Under the pieces are notes generated by a model. It searched no databases. It saw only the letters and a program-made list of their open reading frames with translations, and was not told where the DNA came from. Below, one piece after another: positions 22,621 to 36,310 of a stretch of DNA of 64,000 nt; position 1 is the first letter of the stretch, and every line of letters starts with the position of its first letter. The stretch covers positions 16,684,368 to 16,748,367 of the forward strand of contig JABBOT010000013.1 in NCBI GenBank assembly GCA_016165875.1, given 5' to 3'. Source of the stretch: Acanthopleura granulata (lineage: Eukaryota; Mollusca; Polyplacophora; Chitonida; Chitonidae). The position numbers and the translations under genes were made by a program.

Positions 22621-25600
22621 CTGGTAAGACAAAACGGGATACAGAAGACGATAAGAAGAAGGAATGGCAAAGCGAGACATCCAAGGGTATTGGTTCAGCT
22701 GAATGTGGAACGTCACAATACTGATTGTCAAATACGACACACATTTCCGCAAATAAATACTGCGACTGATTAATGCTCCAGTTTATCAAGGCGGTTATTT
22801 CGACTACACTACTTCAAACCTCCAGGGTACACGAAAACTGCTCGAATCTATAATCGTAAATCCAACATTCGTCTGTATACAACACCAGTGAATCAGCAAT
22901 TATCTTCTACATGTGAGCTGATACTCACCAGACTCACATTAACATTAACTGTAAAGCTATTTTCCCACCAGCAGAACCTTGCGTTCTTGTGGTCTACATG
23001 AAAACAGCCTCCAGCAGTTCCACAAAATTACTGGCATCTGTCAAAAGTAAATAATTGTTTCTTCCCTCTTGACACTTTGGAATTAATAAAGCACTGTCTG
23101 TCACATATAGGAAAGCAACGCCTCATAGTGATATTTAGCTGACGACTGAGGTGCATGCATCGACCAGCTTTTCTAAAAGAGTTCGTGAAAGAACTCCGTA
23201 CCATGAACGTAATTTTCCTTTCCTACATTTAACTGATAATTCAAAGCTTTTCCATTTATAATTTCACATGTGCCTATCGCTGATAGTTTCAATTCGTACT
23301 GTCGAACTAATTTATCACATACAAACAACTACAAGTGCCAGAACCGGGAGAAGTGAGCAAACTCCAAAGTTCTAATCAGAAATTTCTTAACTCGCTCAGA
23401 ATAACTCAATGTCTATAGACATACGGAACTTATCAAATAATGATACAAACATGTATGAATCTCTTACAAATGCGAATGGCATGTCAATTTAATTCAGCAC
23501 AATCCTTATTTCCGAAACAGGAAATTCCGAATCACCACAAATGAACGACAAATATTTACTTTGTCTGTCGAGATACATGCTGGTATTTATTTATTTATTT
23601 ATTTGACGTGTCTTTAACGCAGTACGTTTTCACTTATATGAAGGCAGTCACATCTGTGGATGGAGGAAATCGGAGTGCCCAGAGAAAACCACCGTCCTTC
23701 GTCAAGTAAGTAAAACCTTCTGACTCAGCCTTCGCTTGCCGCAGGCTACCCAACGAAAGCTGGATCAAAAACGCGAACTCCTCGGTCAAGGGCCTTCTTA
23801 TCCCAGCGAACTGGCGCTTTCACCATCAGTACAAAAGTAAACACCATGATGCGTGCTACATCGTCGTGGTTACAAGTAAACAATATGCGCCTTCCCACGG
23901 TACGCACACGCAGACATTCTCTTGTATAATAAGGCCACTCATTAAGAGAATAGCCCATGTTAGGTTGGGATGTTAAAAATGCGATCGACTGACCAACAAA
24001 CAGTGTGTCTTCTGCAGAACTTCTTTTCGCAACTAAAGCTTACGGATAATGTGCCTAACACTCGCCGGTCGAAGGCCAACTAAAGACCAATTTCAGAAAT
24101 CTCCTTCACACCACGTTGTGAGATAATTCAGCCACAATACCCCCTTCACTCCCCGACATCCAAAATACGTAAAGTACACTGAACTGCAAATGGCTTCTTA
24201 CCCATTATTCGGTGAATATGTAGATTAAATATGTATGCTATACAGTTAGGTCTCAATGGCTCAAGAACCGAAACGTTTACATGGAAATAAGTATACTGGC
24301 CATCGAGTTGCAGGAAGGAATACATCATGGTCACTGAAATTGGATAAGGGTGTTCCGCATGGCTTGTTGCACATGTGGATTACGTTTGGTAAATCAACAG
24401 TCCAAGATATAACGTGTTTACCAGTCTGTCACAGTATACAAATGTCAACCGTCCATGTGAAGCCGCAGTGAGCTTGAATAAGTAGGTCAATGTCACTGGA
24501 AATGAATATTACTTGTTTCACCCGTGGCCACGTGGATGTTTGGTATGAGGTTGCCAAACTGAAATTCAGGCAATGACCAAAACCGCGCAGAGAGTGGCTT
24601 GAAAGTTATCAAAGTTATAAAGCGATATATGTTTTGTTAAATACAGAGAAATATCCAGCCAAGATGCTTGCGGTTCACAGAAGTACTCTTGGAAATAAAA
24701 AAACACATACAGACGAGCATAGATTTTTTTTTACTGCAACTAATGCTACACCATAACCATACAGCCCTGAGTGGTGATAACTTACAGACTGTATGAATAC
24801 AAAGTTATATTGTATATTCATGCGTCCGTGAGTGCGTTTTCATATTTCAGACGAGCATTCACACATGAAATACATAAAGATATACGCATATTTCAATCAA
24901 GCAAGAAACATGTACCGTTTAGAGATATCCAGTCCTCGTCACTAGTGATTAAGATTTTTTAATGCTTAGTAGTTATTGTTATAAATAGCTAATTTAAAAA
25001 AAAAAAAGCAGCATCATATCCTAACGTAAATAAGTTAAAACCTGGACAAAAAAGATTCGTAAAAACTATTTAGCTTTGATGTGTTTGGTTAATACGACTT
25101 CTGTACCTGTAATTCGACAATCAGGAATACATAGTCTTCCTGTCTACAATGAAATGCTTTCACATAAAGTGTAACAAAACATACAATTAATACTTAACAA
25201 CAAACATATAATAAAGCTCTTCGCCATGGTGTAACAGTACTTGCAGCGAACTAATTTACAGTTACTACGAATGTATTGTGAGCCAACACAACGAACAAAA
25301 AAACATAGGGCGTGAACTGATACGTACCCCATCTAGAAAAATCAAAATGGCATATACAGATGCATTGTGACATGTACAAGAAGATCAAAACATGGTAAAA
25401 AAAAGAACTTGTTATATACTGAGACATAAACTGGCGTGAAACGTTTACATCACACATGCTGAGAATGTCCATACCACACATAAAGATTGTTCTAATGTCC
25501 ACGGAAGTATGCTAGCGGACAGGGAGATTGATGCTTGCAGGGATATTTTGTTTAAATAAGTTTAAATACTTATATGTACATCAGCATAAATTTACTCAGA

Positions 25601-27084
25601 GTTCGAAAAACACATTTCAAAAAACGGTAAAAAACGTTACTGACTACCAGCAGCTATACGCCTGATCAGTGATGAAGTGAAAATACAGAACATTTAATTC
25701 TCAAATTTAGAGGATTCATCTAAAGTAACTCTAAGGCGATCATTATGGTTATGTAGAAAATAGGCATGGGCACCACTCACTTTAAATCCAGTTTCACTTA
25801 CATCGACAAAACCCGGATGAGAACTGATTTTTGTACATTACTATGTTATGGAAAAAGTCCTAAAGTGCATGTTAAGAAACTAAAAAACATTTATTTCATG
25901 TATCCTTTTAATACTGGAAAACATCACCTATATGAACATTGTCCGAGAAGAACAAAAAAATGCTGGGTACAGACAGTACAATAAGCAATAGCTAAAATTA
26001 TTAAACATAAAATTCTAACATTTAACGTCTATGATTTGACTGACATGCGCTTGCGAGCTGGAGCCTACTGGTCATAGTAAAGTATGCATGTTCCGATAGG
26101 TCTGTTTTTCAGCGAGAGAAATTCTTCTCTGCTCGTCACGGCATACTGATCACAGCTATACACTGATTGATAAATATAAAATAAAGCAATAATACATACA
26201 AATGCATTGTATGCAAGCTTTCACAGATGGGTGGGGGCTGGGATGCGTTCAGCCAGAGGAATTTGCAGTCTAAGTCGACATGTCTCTTCACAAAGGCAAA
26301 AATAAAAAAAATAAAAGAATTCACAATCTCCATATATTTAAGGTCTATTTTTTGCACTTTGATTAAGTAGTAACAAGGATCAGCAGCTTTGTGCCGTCAT
26401 GACTGGGATGTACCGGCAATGAACGAAGGCGATGTCCTTACATCATGAATATAACAGTAACGTTCGCCGAACAACAGATTCATTTGCCAAGTGATCAAAA
26501 AGATTTCACCTAGAAGAGAAGTGAGCGTCTTGGTTGGAGGTTCCAGGAGTAAACCACCCACCTTTGGAAAGTAACTTTCCCACAAGTGTGACGTACATTT
26601 TTATCTCGGTAACTATTTTTTCTGCATCATACGCGCAATGTGAAACTCAGTGGAACAAATCAGCAAAATATATAACACATGCATGAAAGAAGCGGCGAGT
26701 AGGTTAACCGTTGTAAACCGTCCAGTTCTCGTACTCGGTAGTTTATAACTTTTGAATCTTTCGATGACAAATTTACACCATTTAAAATATATATAAAAAA
26801 ATAGACCAAAAATGTCTAAAAACAGAATAATTCTGGCTAAAATAAAAAAGCTAACTGTTCTGTGAGATGACTGGAGAATGACTGGAAAACTACAAAACAT
26901 GTAAATGTACATGAAAGGAATAGATTCTCAAGTCCATTATGTTCGTGACGCGGTATAATACATACACGCTACACGCAGGACAAGAAACTGAAGCCTGACA
27001 TATTCGAGTCAATTTCCTTCCATAGAGCACACTTAAGTTTTCTAAACAACGCTGTGTCTATGCTATGCGGCAAAGCCCTCAACT
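22621..27084 (-). other. Gene B intronic spacer
   Basis: No exon is recognised. It holds one SINE 3' fragment (23584-23728). The remainder is A+T-rich DNA without family signatures. Confidence 0.6.
23584..23728 (-). mobile_element. SINE 3' fragment with (ATTT)n
   Basis: The plus strand begins with five ATTT units, then GACGTGTCTTTAACGCAGTA, CACTTATATGAAGGCAGTCA and GGAGGAAATCGGAGTGCCCA. This is the reverse of the SINE tail and core. Confidence 0.6.
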
Positions 27085-27640
27085 TTCAAATCAGGTTCTG
27101 AATGATCGCTAAGTGTTCTGAACAGCACCGTTCCCATGGTGTTCGATGAAACAATGATATTAAGTTAGTTCCGAACGGTTGATACTTCTTACTAGCACCG
27201 TCAGAACGGTGTACGATAAAATGTACAACTTCGATATCAAGTTCCGAATGGTTGATAAGAATTCTTAATAGCACGATCAACACGATGTGCGTTGCAGTGT
27301 TCAACTCCGATATCAGGTTCCAAATGGCTCATAAGTATTCGTAACAGCACGATCACCACGGTGTGCGTTGCAGTGTTCAACTCCGATATCAGGATCCAAA
27401 TGGCTCATAAGTATTCGTAACAGCACGATCACCACGGTGTGCGTTGCAGTGTTCAACTCCGATATCAGGATCCAAATGGCTCATAAGTATTCGTAACAGC
27501 ACGATCACCACGGTGTGCGTTGCAGTGTTCAACTCCGATATCAGGTTCCAAATGGCTCATAAATATTCGTAACAGCACGATCACCGCTGCGTGCGTTGCA
27601 GTGTCCAACTCCGATATCAGGTTCCGCACGGTGGATCAGG
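27085..27640 (-). repeat. 76-bp tandem repeat overlapping the stop of terminal exon 4
   Basis: The block TTCAACTCCGATATCAGG recurs at 27300, 27376, 27452 and 27528, with a variant at 27604, an exact 76-bp period. Two older, diverged units extend down to about 27085. Each unit carries GCACGATCACCACGGTGTGC, an imperfect palindrome. The uppermost unit includes the last codons and TGA of the exon at 27617-28164, so the array is that exon's presumed 3' UTR. Confidence 0.85.
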
Positions 27641-28164
27641 TACAATGTCGCTGGTTTCTTTGGTCTTACACGCCGCCACTCTGTCTCTGAACGCACACCT
27701 GCTCCTGGTAAAGAGCTCAGACTTGACAATAGAGTACGGGTAGCCGCATACTTTCAGGTGACGCTCCAAACGTGCCCTTAAATTGTTCAGCGTTCCAGCC
27801 CGGTACTGACCGGAAGTTCGACTTTGCACGCCTATCCAGAATTCCGACAAAAGTTCATCTAACTCAGCCGGAGGAATTGTCTCTATTTTACGCTGGTCAT
27901 TTGCGTGTTCGTCGTACAGCCAACGCTCGAAAATTCCCACAGCACTACGTGTGTTCACGATGGTCGAGGTCGATGTGCCTTTGGCAACTTCTTCGACCAC
28001 GTCCTGTTTGCTGTGATCGTGAATTACCTCCCCTGGACTCAGTCGTCCACTGGTGTCGCTGATGCTCGGAACATGGCTGGCGTCAGGATATACTTCTGGC
28101 GTCCAGAAACCTTGTGCTTTCCTGGTCAGCATCTTGAGCACGTCCACGGAACGGTCTACTGGCA
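27617..28164 (-). CDS. Gene B alternative terminal exon 4 (Crypton-type core-binding domain)
   Basis: The acceptor TTGTTCTTCTTGTCAG (minus) is followed by a phase-1 start and 181 codons to a TGA at 27619-27617. The leader is about 70 residues, acidic and Ser/Thr-rich. The domain runs NTRSAVGIFERWLYD, RKIETIPPAELDELLSEFW, SGQYRAGTLNNLRARLERHL, CGYPYSIVKSELF and CAFRDRV. The final residues and the stop fall within the first unit of a 76-bp tandem array. A domesticated DNA-binding domain is inferred; no catalytic half is present. Confidence 0.86.
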
Positions 28165-29944
28165 CTGACAAGAAGAACAAATTCAGTGTCATACGTCAGC
28201 GTCTGGGTGATACAAAACAATGTAAATCGTGAGTCCAGCACAGAAAGTAGAAACCCAAAGCACCTTCAGCACCTTAAAAGAACGACAACCATAGCATCTG
28301 TATATTTCAACCACAAAACCCACCACTGCCACCAACAGTTACCTCTCGATAAACACAGAAACCTGAAGACAACACATCTAAATATACCCCAAACCAGCAC
28401 CGATCTTAAACTTCACTTTTCACAGCGCAGCTAAGTCTGTTTCAACCACCTTCCAGTACATAGGACAGCAAATCGCAGTACACGTAAATACAAAATGGCG
28501 CCTATAGCTTTCGTAGCCAGAACACAGTTAGTTAGAGTACACTTATGTGACACTTTAATGAAACATATATAAAGTGCATTCACCCGATAAAACGCCTCCT
28601 TTTTTCGGAAAATCCGTACAATTGCATTGTTGTATAAACGGATCAGAGAAAGCTTTACCAGCACCAACAGTCTCAAGAATTCGCACACAATTGCAGCTAC
28701 CTGTATATTATGTTGAGATGAACGTGGTATGGGCCAATTTCCAACCTTGCGCGTACAGAAAGAAAAAGAAAATAGGTAACTCAGGACTAAGGAATTATAG
28801 AGTAGGATTCACTGACGCAGATTTTGTCCAAATATTTACATGTGGAATGTCGTTACAGCCTGTCGAGATGGTGAAACGACTGTCCCATTTGACACGCTGA
28901 AACTTCCTTTTGAATTGTAAGCTTTGTTTCCAAACGCAACCTGCATATATTAGTAAGTGTGCACTACTGCAAAAACCTTACTGGACCAGATTAACACAAT
29001 TACATTCAGTGCTGTGGATAGCACCTGAGAACTTGAAATTATACAATGACACAGCTGAAGCCAACGCCGTTGAAATCCCATGTTTCTCTATTAAATATAT
29101 TTTACAACCAGCATGGTCGCCTAAAATTTGGATTTTTTAACAAATTCTGATTGCGAAGTCTTAACGAAGTTTTGAAGTTCGTTCATAAGCTAAACCAATC
29201 ACGTTGACATAAAAATATTCATTGAGTATGTAGCTTGTTCGAGTCGTTATTCGAATTCAACACAAAAAGGGCGAATCATTTGGCCTCATTAATATTCAAC
29301 CGAAAGGACTGCAGGTGTCCGGGATCAGTCGATATTGGCCATATGAACTTAGATACTTTCGAATTTTGATACACGTGGACACTGTAGAGGATAGTAGCTT
29401 AAACAACATTGAGAAAAGGTTATCAACAATCTTCTCATTGAACTAAGAGTCAGAAACATGTGTCCGTCGATGTTTAACACCGCCACGACAGCAACAACAT
29501 TTGCACCCACCTGTCGAGCGATAGTTTTGAGACAAATGGCCACCAATTACAACTCCAAACTTGTTTGTCAACCTGTTGAACTCTTACAACTCTCTGGCCG
29601 ATCCTGTTACTAGAGAGTCGTAAGTCTTTCTTTTACGCCACGCTAGTTTGTATATGAAGTTTACCGAGCGCTGTGCACATGCTCCATTTTCTTTGCAGTT
29701 TTCTAGAAACGACCATGACCCTTTAAATCAAGGACAACTAAAACCGTCATTGTTTTTTAAAAATGTTTGAAGAACTTCTGTTCCAATGAATATTTTTACC
29801 ACAAGATTCATTTGGCTGATTTATTACCATTTAACACGTACATAAAACTTTTTCACGTAAATAACGGCCGTAAGTTTTACGTGTTGAAGAAGATGGTGTA
29901 CCACCAACCAACCTTAGGCAAGTTACTTGCTCTCTTGTTAGGTT

Positions 29945-30072
29945 GATTTATTCATTATTTACTTGATTGGAGTTTTACGCCGTACTAAAGAATATTTCAC
30001 TCATACAACGGAGGCCAGCATTATGGTGGGAGGAAACCCACGATCATCCGCAGGCTGCTGGCGGACCTTTTC
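29945..30072 (-). mobile_element. SINE 3' fragment (minus orientation)
   Basis: The plus strand reads ATTTATTCATTATTTACTTG, GGAGTTTTACGCCGTACTAA, GAATATTTCACTCATACAAC, GGAGGCCAGCATTATGGTGG and GCAGGCTGCTGGCGGACC. This is a clean reverse copy of the SINE 3' half. Confidence 0.7.
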
Positions 30073-31460
30073 AAGTCGTTTTCACTTCTTATTTAACTTC
30101 GTTATACTTTTGTAAACGAACCCTGCAAAGAGCATTTATGAATCAAATCTGTGTTTTGAAGAGCTAACTAAATGTTCTATTCAGAGTAAAAGATTTTTTT
30201 TAAATTGTGTATATGTAAACTTGAAAATATGCCGGATGCATAAATGATACATCTGCATTTCGAGTCTCATGCAGCCTCAAAAGCTCACTATGGATTAAAT
30301 GCAGCTGAGATCACCAAAAGACTCCCTGCCATTGAAAAACCCAGCACAGCTCACTGACAAGCCACTGTAGGCCCCCAAAACAGAAGAATGAAGTACCCTT
30401 CTTGTGATTTCAACATTATTCCCCGTCATTTGGCAAAATATGCAACGTTCCGAAGACAGACCGCTGATATAATGCTACATTCAGAGCTATTATACTCACA
30501 GCGTGAGGACCACTGCTCTTAGGGCCAAGCCACAGAAGTGCTATATTAAGACCGGGGATGTTACATAAGCCTAGTGTCTGTGTTATATCCCTGGCATCAT
30601 GCCTATATTTCGTGTTGATATTTACCAAAATGCGACTCTATAAATGTGAAGCCATACGGCATGCATGCAGTTACCAACTGTGTGGAGAGCAATTGTTGTC
30701 AAATGCATTTCTTCACATTGTATGGACAAAGATAAGCACCGAATGCTTTATTAGCTGCGTTGTGCAGGACTCGCACAACGTTGTTGTTCTCTGTGATATA
30801 AATGTGCAAAGACATCCGATAGAAACCATGCACCCTATAAGACGACAATCTTTTGTCAAGAATAAACAATACAAAACCCCCAAAACTCATTGGTAAGCAA
30901 ACAAAACATCATTTAATATTGGAGTTCCGTCAACCAGCAATTTTGCATGTTTTAGTCACCACAATAAAACAGAGACAAAAATGTTGATAAGACTAGTCTG
31001 GCTGTATTTAAAAAGTAAACAGATCTTGGAAAATGCGACATATAAAAAAGCCAAGTTTAAGTGTAATAAATGTACATGAATAAACTAGTTTGACACTAAC
31101 AATGATATTCCCATTCATCCTCGATTATTCACATTCAACCTCATGTATTCACGATATGATTGTAGGAATAGACACGTACAAGAGGCTTAAAAACAGCCCG
31201 CAAAGTGTGGCCTAATGTTTTTACTAATCCATGAGTATTGTGCGTAAAACCTAAACATTGGAAAAAAGTTAAAATCTACCATATCGGGTTTTCACTGCAT
31301 TCATTTTCACTAGAATTATGTGGAGTTAAAACAAACAGACCATGGTGTGGTCCGTTGCTGTTGTCATCTTGGAAACTACATGTATAAAGACTTAGTGATG
31401 TTCAGCATCAAGGCGCGAAGCCAACATGCTGAAGTTAACTGGAACGCCTTTGCCGTCAGA

Positions 31461-31545
31461 CCCAGAAACGTCCATACCACACAGTGAACTCGAGCACCTT
31501 AAAAAATTACCACCACGCCTAGAAATAACGTCCATACCACACTAA
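31461..31545 (-). repeat. 60-bp direct repeat downstream of terminal exon 3
   Basis: AACGTCCATACCACAC occurs at 31467 and again at 31527, with flanking similarity (AGAAA/AGAAAT before it). It lies about 140-210 bp past the stop of the exon at 31680. Confidence 0.6.
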
Positions 31546-31679
31546 ATATCGTTAAGCTCCATGGCACTCTGTATGCGTCAGTCTTCTGTGTCTAAGTGCA
31601 AGGTTTTCAACGCGAACGCCATTGGGGGAATGGGGCATAGAAGCAGAACTAGACTTCAATGCTTCACAAACCAATCCCT

Positions 31680-32143
31680 TTACTCCGAAGTCGATTGTGA
31701 ACCACTCAAGTTTCCTCCTTCTTGAGGGATAATCATTGTTACCCTGTTAAGAAAAGCTTGTCGACTTCGCGAGAACTGAGGTGAGTTAATAATGGAGTAC
31801 GGGTACCCTCGGTCTCTAAGATGGCGCTCAAGCCTGGTTCGGAGGAGTCTGAGAGATTTGGGTTGATAAGGGTCGCCCGTGCGCCGGCGCACCGTCATCC
31901 AGAACTCGGACAGAAGAGCATCCAGTTTCGCCGGACCAACGTCCTCGATCTTTTGGAAGTCCTCGCTGTGGGTACCCCAGAACCAGCGTTCGAACAAGTT
32001 AACAGCACTCCTGGTGTTCACGGTGGTGGAATAGGCAGTGGCACCGCTCACCCTGTCCGACTGGTAAGCGGAGATGACTCCAAGTTCTGCGGGGTCGGCC
32101 ATGTTGAAAGGACCGCCGGTAAAGTGACCTTGATTCTCGTCTC
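31680..32143 (-). CDS. Gene B alternative terminal exon 3 (Crypton-type core-binding domain)
   Basis: The acceptor TTTTCCATACCCCAG (minus) is followed by a phase-1 start and 153 codons to a TAA at 31682-31680. The leader is about 42 residues. The domain runs NTRSAVNLFERWFW, QKIEDVGPAKLDALLSEFW, TGDPYQPKSLRLLRTRLERHL, RGYPYSIINSPQF and AFLNRV. A short Ser-rich tail follows. A 169-codon antisense frame overlaps it but has no family signature. Confidence 0.85.
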
Positions 32144-34229
32144 CTGGGGTATGGAAAACAAAGAGATCCACAAATCAGCCTCAGATAACTTGGGGGGGGG
32201 GGAGGAGGAGATCTGGCGTGCCCAAAAAATACAGTGGACTAGTCACAAGAAAAATGGATTTCAAGCCACAAGACAGCACACTGACGAAAACGCTCTGGGC
32301 AAAAAGATGCCGCACGAACTTCTCAAGTAATTGCCACATGTCACACGCATGCCTAGGTCAAACAAAGTATTGTTACTGAGAAATGAAGCGTCATTGATTG
32401 CGAAGATCGGGATAGTCATTGAGCACTGTCGTTTCGACTGTACCTGTATGTGTATAGGACGTACCTTATTCAGGTGAACTTTCAAGGCTAGGGCTACACC
32501 AGTCAAACTGTACATAATCACAAATAGCACCATTGTTTTACAGGTAAATGGTTTTCTCCTAAGTCCACAAAGAAAAGGTATACTAGTAGTACTTTTGTAA
32601 TATCCTGTAGGTTTATATCCTTCAAGGCAACTACAAATGATGGCTGTACATATGTTTGCATTGTTCAAAAAAATACTGCCCCTTCAAAAAAAAAAAGCAA
32701 AAAAAAAAAAAAGGGTACGCTTTCACGTGTCCATTTCGCTAGGTCTTAAGAGTATGCAAGTTCAGGATTAAAGTTTGATATTAAATGTTTTCGAATAATT
32801 TCGGATATCCCAAAAGTTCATTCCCACAGGAAATGAACACAAGGTGAACTTTCTACAGATTTCTCTACAGGTCGCCCACCAGAAGTCAATTCACAAAGGA
32901 CAGCTTTATTCATAAAATTTCTATAACAAACTCCATAAACATATACATTTAATTTCAACACAATTAGCTTTTTGAAAGAAAAAGTGGGTAAAGGTTTTCA
33001 ATTTTGTGCAATGTGTTACGGTAAAAATAAGTGTTTTGTTCAGAAGTTAGACTCAAGCACGGTTATGAAGACAATGTAAGGCTCAAGTTACGCATTCATA
33101 ATGCCTGGTCGTACAAAAAGAGAAAACCATCTTAGGTCATGACCTCTGTTCAAACCTTGACAAAATTATACATATATGGGCCCCGAATTCCAGGATGTAC
33201 GATCTCAAGCTGCCACAACTTAGTAACAACACAACACAAGAAAGCATTAATCGAAATCGCTATATAACAGCACAAGTCGATTGGCAATGAGCAATGAATA
33301 CTTGGCCTCTCCAAAAGGAATAAGCAAAGAAAAAATGTGTGGCAATATACTGAATTACAATATTTTTTCTTCACAATAATCACAGCAAAAAACAACGAAG
33401 AGGTGACGTCTTATTTTGTTTTGACAATTTCTCATTCAACGAATGGAAAAAACGTCAGCAACATTGAAAGTCTCTCCGAACCACAGTTTGTACTTAGTCT
33501 TGTTGGGTATTTATTTGCGAAAATGGCATTTGAAAGTTTTCCGTGGATATGTCCATACAAGGCTTGTACATATCACTTACATACTACGCTTTATACTCAT
33601 GGCCGCACCCATGACAATTCCTTGTGGGGGGGGGGATAGGTTGGTTAGTATGTGCAGAGTAAATGGACAGTTTTTGGAAGCCAGAGAAGATAGGAGCTCT
33701 TTCCTGTCACAAGTTCTGTCACTCAGTCATAACGGATCTGATTTGCTCACTCACAGAAAGTGTAGTCGCCATCGCACTCTATTCGTACTGCTGGCAACTA
33801 ACTGACGGGGAATCAGCCACTAAGGCTGATAAACGATAAATAGCAAATGCATTCAATCAAGGACAACAAAAACAAAGAGTTCCAAAAAATTGTAACCTAA
33901 TAGTTCGACGCTGAGTGGGCTTTCTGAATGACTCAAATAGTACTATAATTCAAGAATATAAATGATTTTCTTCTGTAAGCTACACAATTCTTGCATTATC
34001 CCCTCATAGCGGGGAATATCTGTTAATATTGTTTGCATGGAAATATTTTAACTGATAACCTGTCAAACATATTTTCAAATAAAAACAGCTGAATATATAT
34101 TTGAAAAGTCGTATGAACAGTGCCTTTTTTTCTTTGCAGGAAGATGTCAGTGATCAAGTGACAAGAGATGATTCTAGTTATAACAGAGCAACCCGATGTT
34201 CCCTTGGCGGGACAAGGTGATTATAAAGG
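32144..34229 (-). other. Gene B intronic spacer
   Basis: No exon is recognised. It is A-rich near 32680-32710 and has a short G tract at 33625-33637. Confidence 0.6.
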
Positions 34230-34789
34230 TTACGGTGCCTGGTCTTGAACTTGTCTCGTCCAGGAGATGCCTTCCTGAGCTCTGGAATATCGGTGCATCT
34301 CAAGGGACAGGAGGCGTTCACGAAACGCCTTCTGTGAGCCTGAGAACAATTCTGACTTCACGATCGAATGTGGATAGCCCATTCCTTTGAGATACAGGTT
34401 CAAGAACTTCCGCAACGATATCAAAGAATTTGATTTATAGTCGCTACCGTTTTTCTGTCTGACAGTCTTGAAAAACGAAGTTAGATATGGGTCGAGTAAT
34501 TCCGCTGGGATCACGTGCACATCACGCGACTCTCCCTGCTCTCTCAGCCACGCGTGCAAAGTGTTCACGGAATAGATGCTGTTCTTGTAAGTGGGACTGG
34601 AGAGAACATCCACATAGCTGTCAGTTCCGCTGTCACGAATCAACTGTCCACCGCCTACTCCAGCCGCATCGGTTTTCCACCGGTTTCCGTGGTTCGGTTC
34701 CACATGCAAATGACTGCTCCCTGTAGCTGAAAGACTGGTTAGAAAGCTGCCGTCTGAATGTGACATCACCGTTTGCCCAGACCTCGTCA
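34230..34789 (-). CDS. Gene B alternative terminal exon 2 (Crypton-type core-binding domain)
   Basis: The acceptor TTTCTTTTCATTGCCAG (minus) is followed by a phase-1 start and 185 codons to a TAA at 34232-34230. The leader is about 68 residues. The domain is a divergent subtype: NSIYSVNTLHAWL in place of NTRSAV, then VIPAELLDPYLTSFFKTV, NGSDYKSNSL, SLRKFLNLYL, GYPHSIVKSELF and AFRERL. It is the closest gene B relative of the gene A exon at 3966-4756. The frame is intact. Confidence 0.85.
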
Positions 34790-35705
34790 CTGGCAATGAA
34801 AAGAAATCTAAGCTGTTGAAGACGTCCGAGACAGAAATGATAAATGTCAGTAAGTATATGGAACATATATGAGTTTGCATACGTACATGTATTATCAGTT
34901 TTCATCGCATATCGCCAATTTTCCACACATATACATAGTTTTCCACATGAATGCCTCGTTGTCGACACATATGCCTCGTTCTCCAGATATGTATCAAAAG
35001 ATTTCCATATATATCAAAAGCTCTCCATTTATGAAAACGTGAACTTTTCAGAGAGTTTATAAGTAATTGCAGATAAGCCTCGACTACATGACATCCAAAA
35101 TGAATTGTCTAATCGAAAGGTCACAATTATGATTCAATAGTGTACCAAATATGTATTCATGGACAAATGGTTGGAAAGTGGCCACGCATAACCAGTGCAA
35201 TCCGGTTCCTTGTCAGTTTAACTAAGACTGTTCACACAGGTGGTTAATGGTAGCTGTTTACACGCATTCCATAAAGGCACACCATTTTTGCGTGACAACC
35301 AATTTAAGTGGAGTTTAAACTAACATATACTGCGGTAACAAGACAAAGAATTGACGTTGGGCGAAATAGCACTACATGCATGCGGAAAATGTTGGTCGAA
35401 AAGGTACAAATATATGAGTACAAGGTAAAGATGCATCGTCGTGCCTCCACATTGATCACATAGTAAAATAGCCTTTCATAGTAAATGACCAAAGTCCTCT
35501 GGGTGATCAGCATTTCTGAACTGCTTCGTTTATTGAGGACCACCTTACGTTGTTATACATGTACATACAGAGCACAATGAATGTAAGTAGATGCTAGCTG
35601 GTCACGGAAACACATGTGTTTGTCTGCGTCAGGCTGGATGTGGCTTTCAAAATTATCTCGGTCGCACTACAACCCTGTTTCCGTTTAGTTAACCAGTCCC
35701 AGCCC

Positions 35706-35889
35706 GGTGCTGACATATTCATGGTGCAGTCTGATTAGACTGCCATGTGAAAGACACTAAATATAATGCCACACTCAATCACACAGCCCTGATATTCGGT
35801 GCTGACATATTCATGGTGCAGTCTGATTAGACTGCCAAGTGAAAGACACTAAATATAATGCCACACTCAATCACATAGCCCTGACGCCG
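35706..35889. repeat. 92-bp tandem duplication
   Basis: GGTGCTGACATATTCATGGT begins at 35706 and at 35798, with near identity over the whole unit (one or two differences in the compared part). This indicates a recent duplication inside an intron. Confidence 0.85.
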
Positions 35890-36191
35890 TGCAGATAGAC
35901 CGTCATTTTCAGACCTTGCCAGTTTCTTATACCTCCAAGAATGAGCCAACTTTGAGATCTGTTATCACCTTCAAACATGTACATGCAAGGTGCCCTAACC
36001 TCTCTCGTGACCCCTGTGCCGACATGTGCCATTGAGTCAGATCGAGAAATCGCCAGCCTTATGCTCTTTTGCTAGCCTTCCTAGAGAGATTTTCCACAGT
36101 TTTGTTTAAAACTTTTAAGCCTAGAAACCTATAGGAGTACATTTCTGTTCAGCTACACATGCATCAACACTAAGCTTTAGATTAATATAGA

Positions 36192-36310
36192 ATTTATTTC
36201 TTTGGCTGGTGTTTTACTCCCTACTCAAGAATATTTCACTCATACAGGACGGCCACTAGCATATAGGGTCGGAGAAAGTCGGGCAGGCCGGGAGAGGAAG
36301 CCAGATAGAG
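36192..36310 (-). mobile_element. SINE 3' fragment (minus orientation)
   Basis: The plus strand reads TTTATTTCTTTGGCTGGTGT, TTTACTCCCTACTCAAGAAT, ATTTCACTCATACAGGACGG and GGGAGAGGAAGCC. This matches the reverse of the SINE tail and core. Confidence 0.6.

Larger units (their letters stand above)
28165..31679 (-). other. Gene B intronic spacer
   Basis: No exon is recognised. It contains a SINE fragment (29945-30072) and, just below the exon at 31680, a 60-bp direct duplication (31461-31545). Confidence 0.6.

Noticed and set aside
31821..32330. 169-codon plus-strand open frame
   Set aside because: It is the antisense of the domain exon at 31680-32143 plus low-complexity flank and has no family signature. 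The minus frame has a splice acceptor and a conserved domain.
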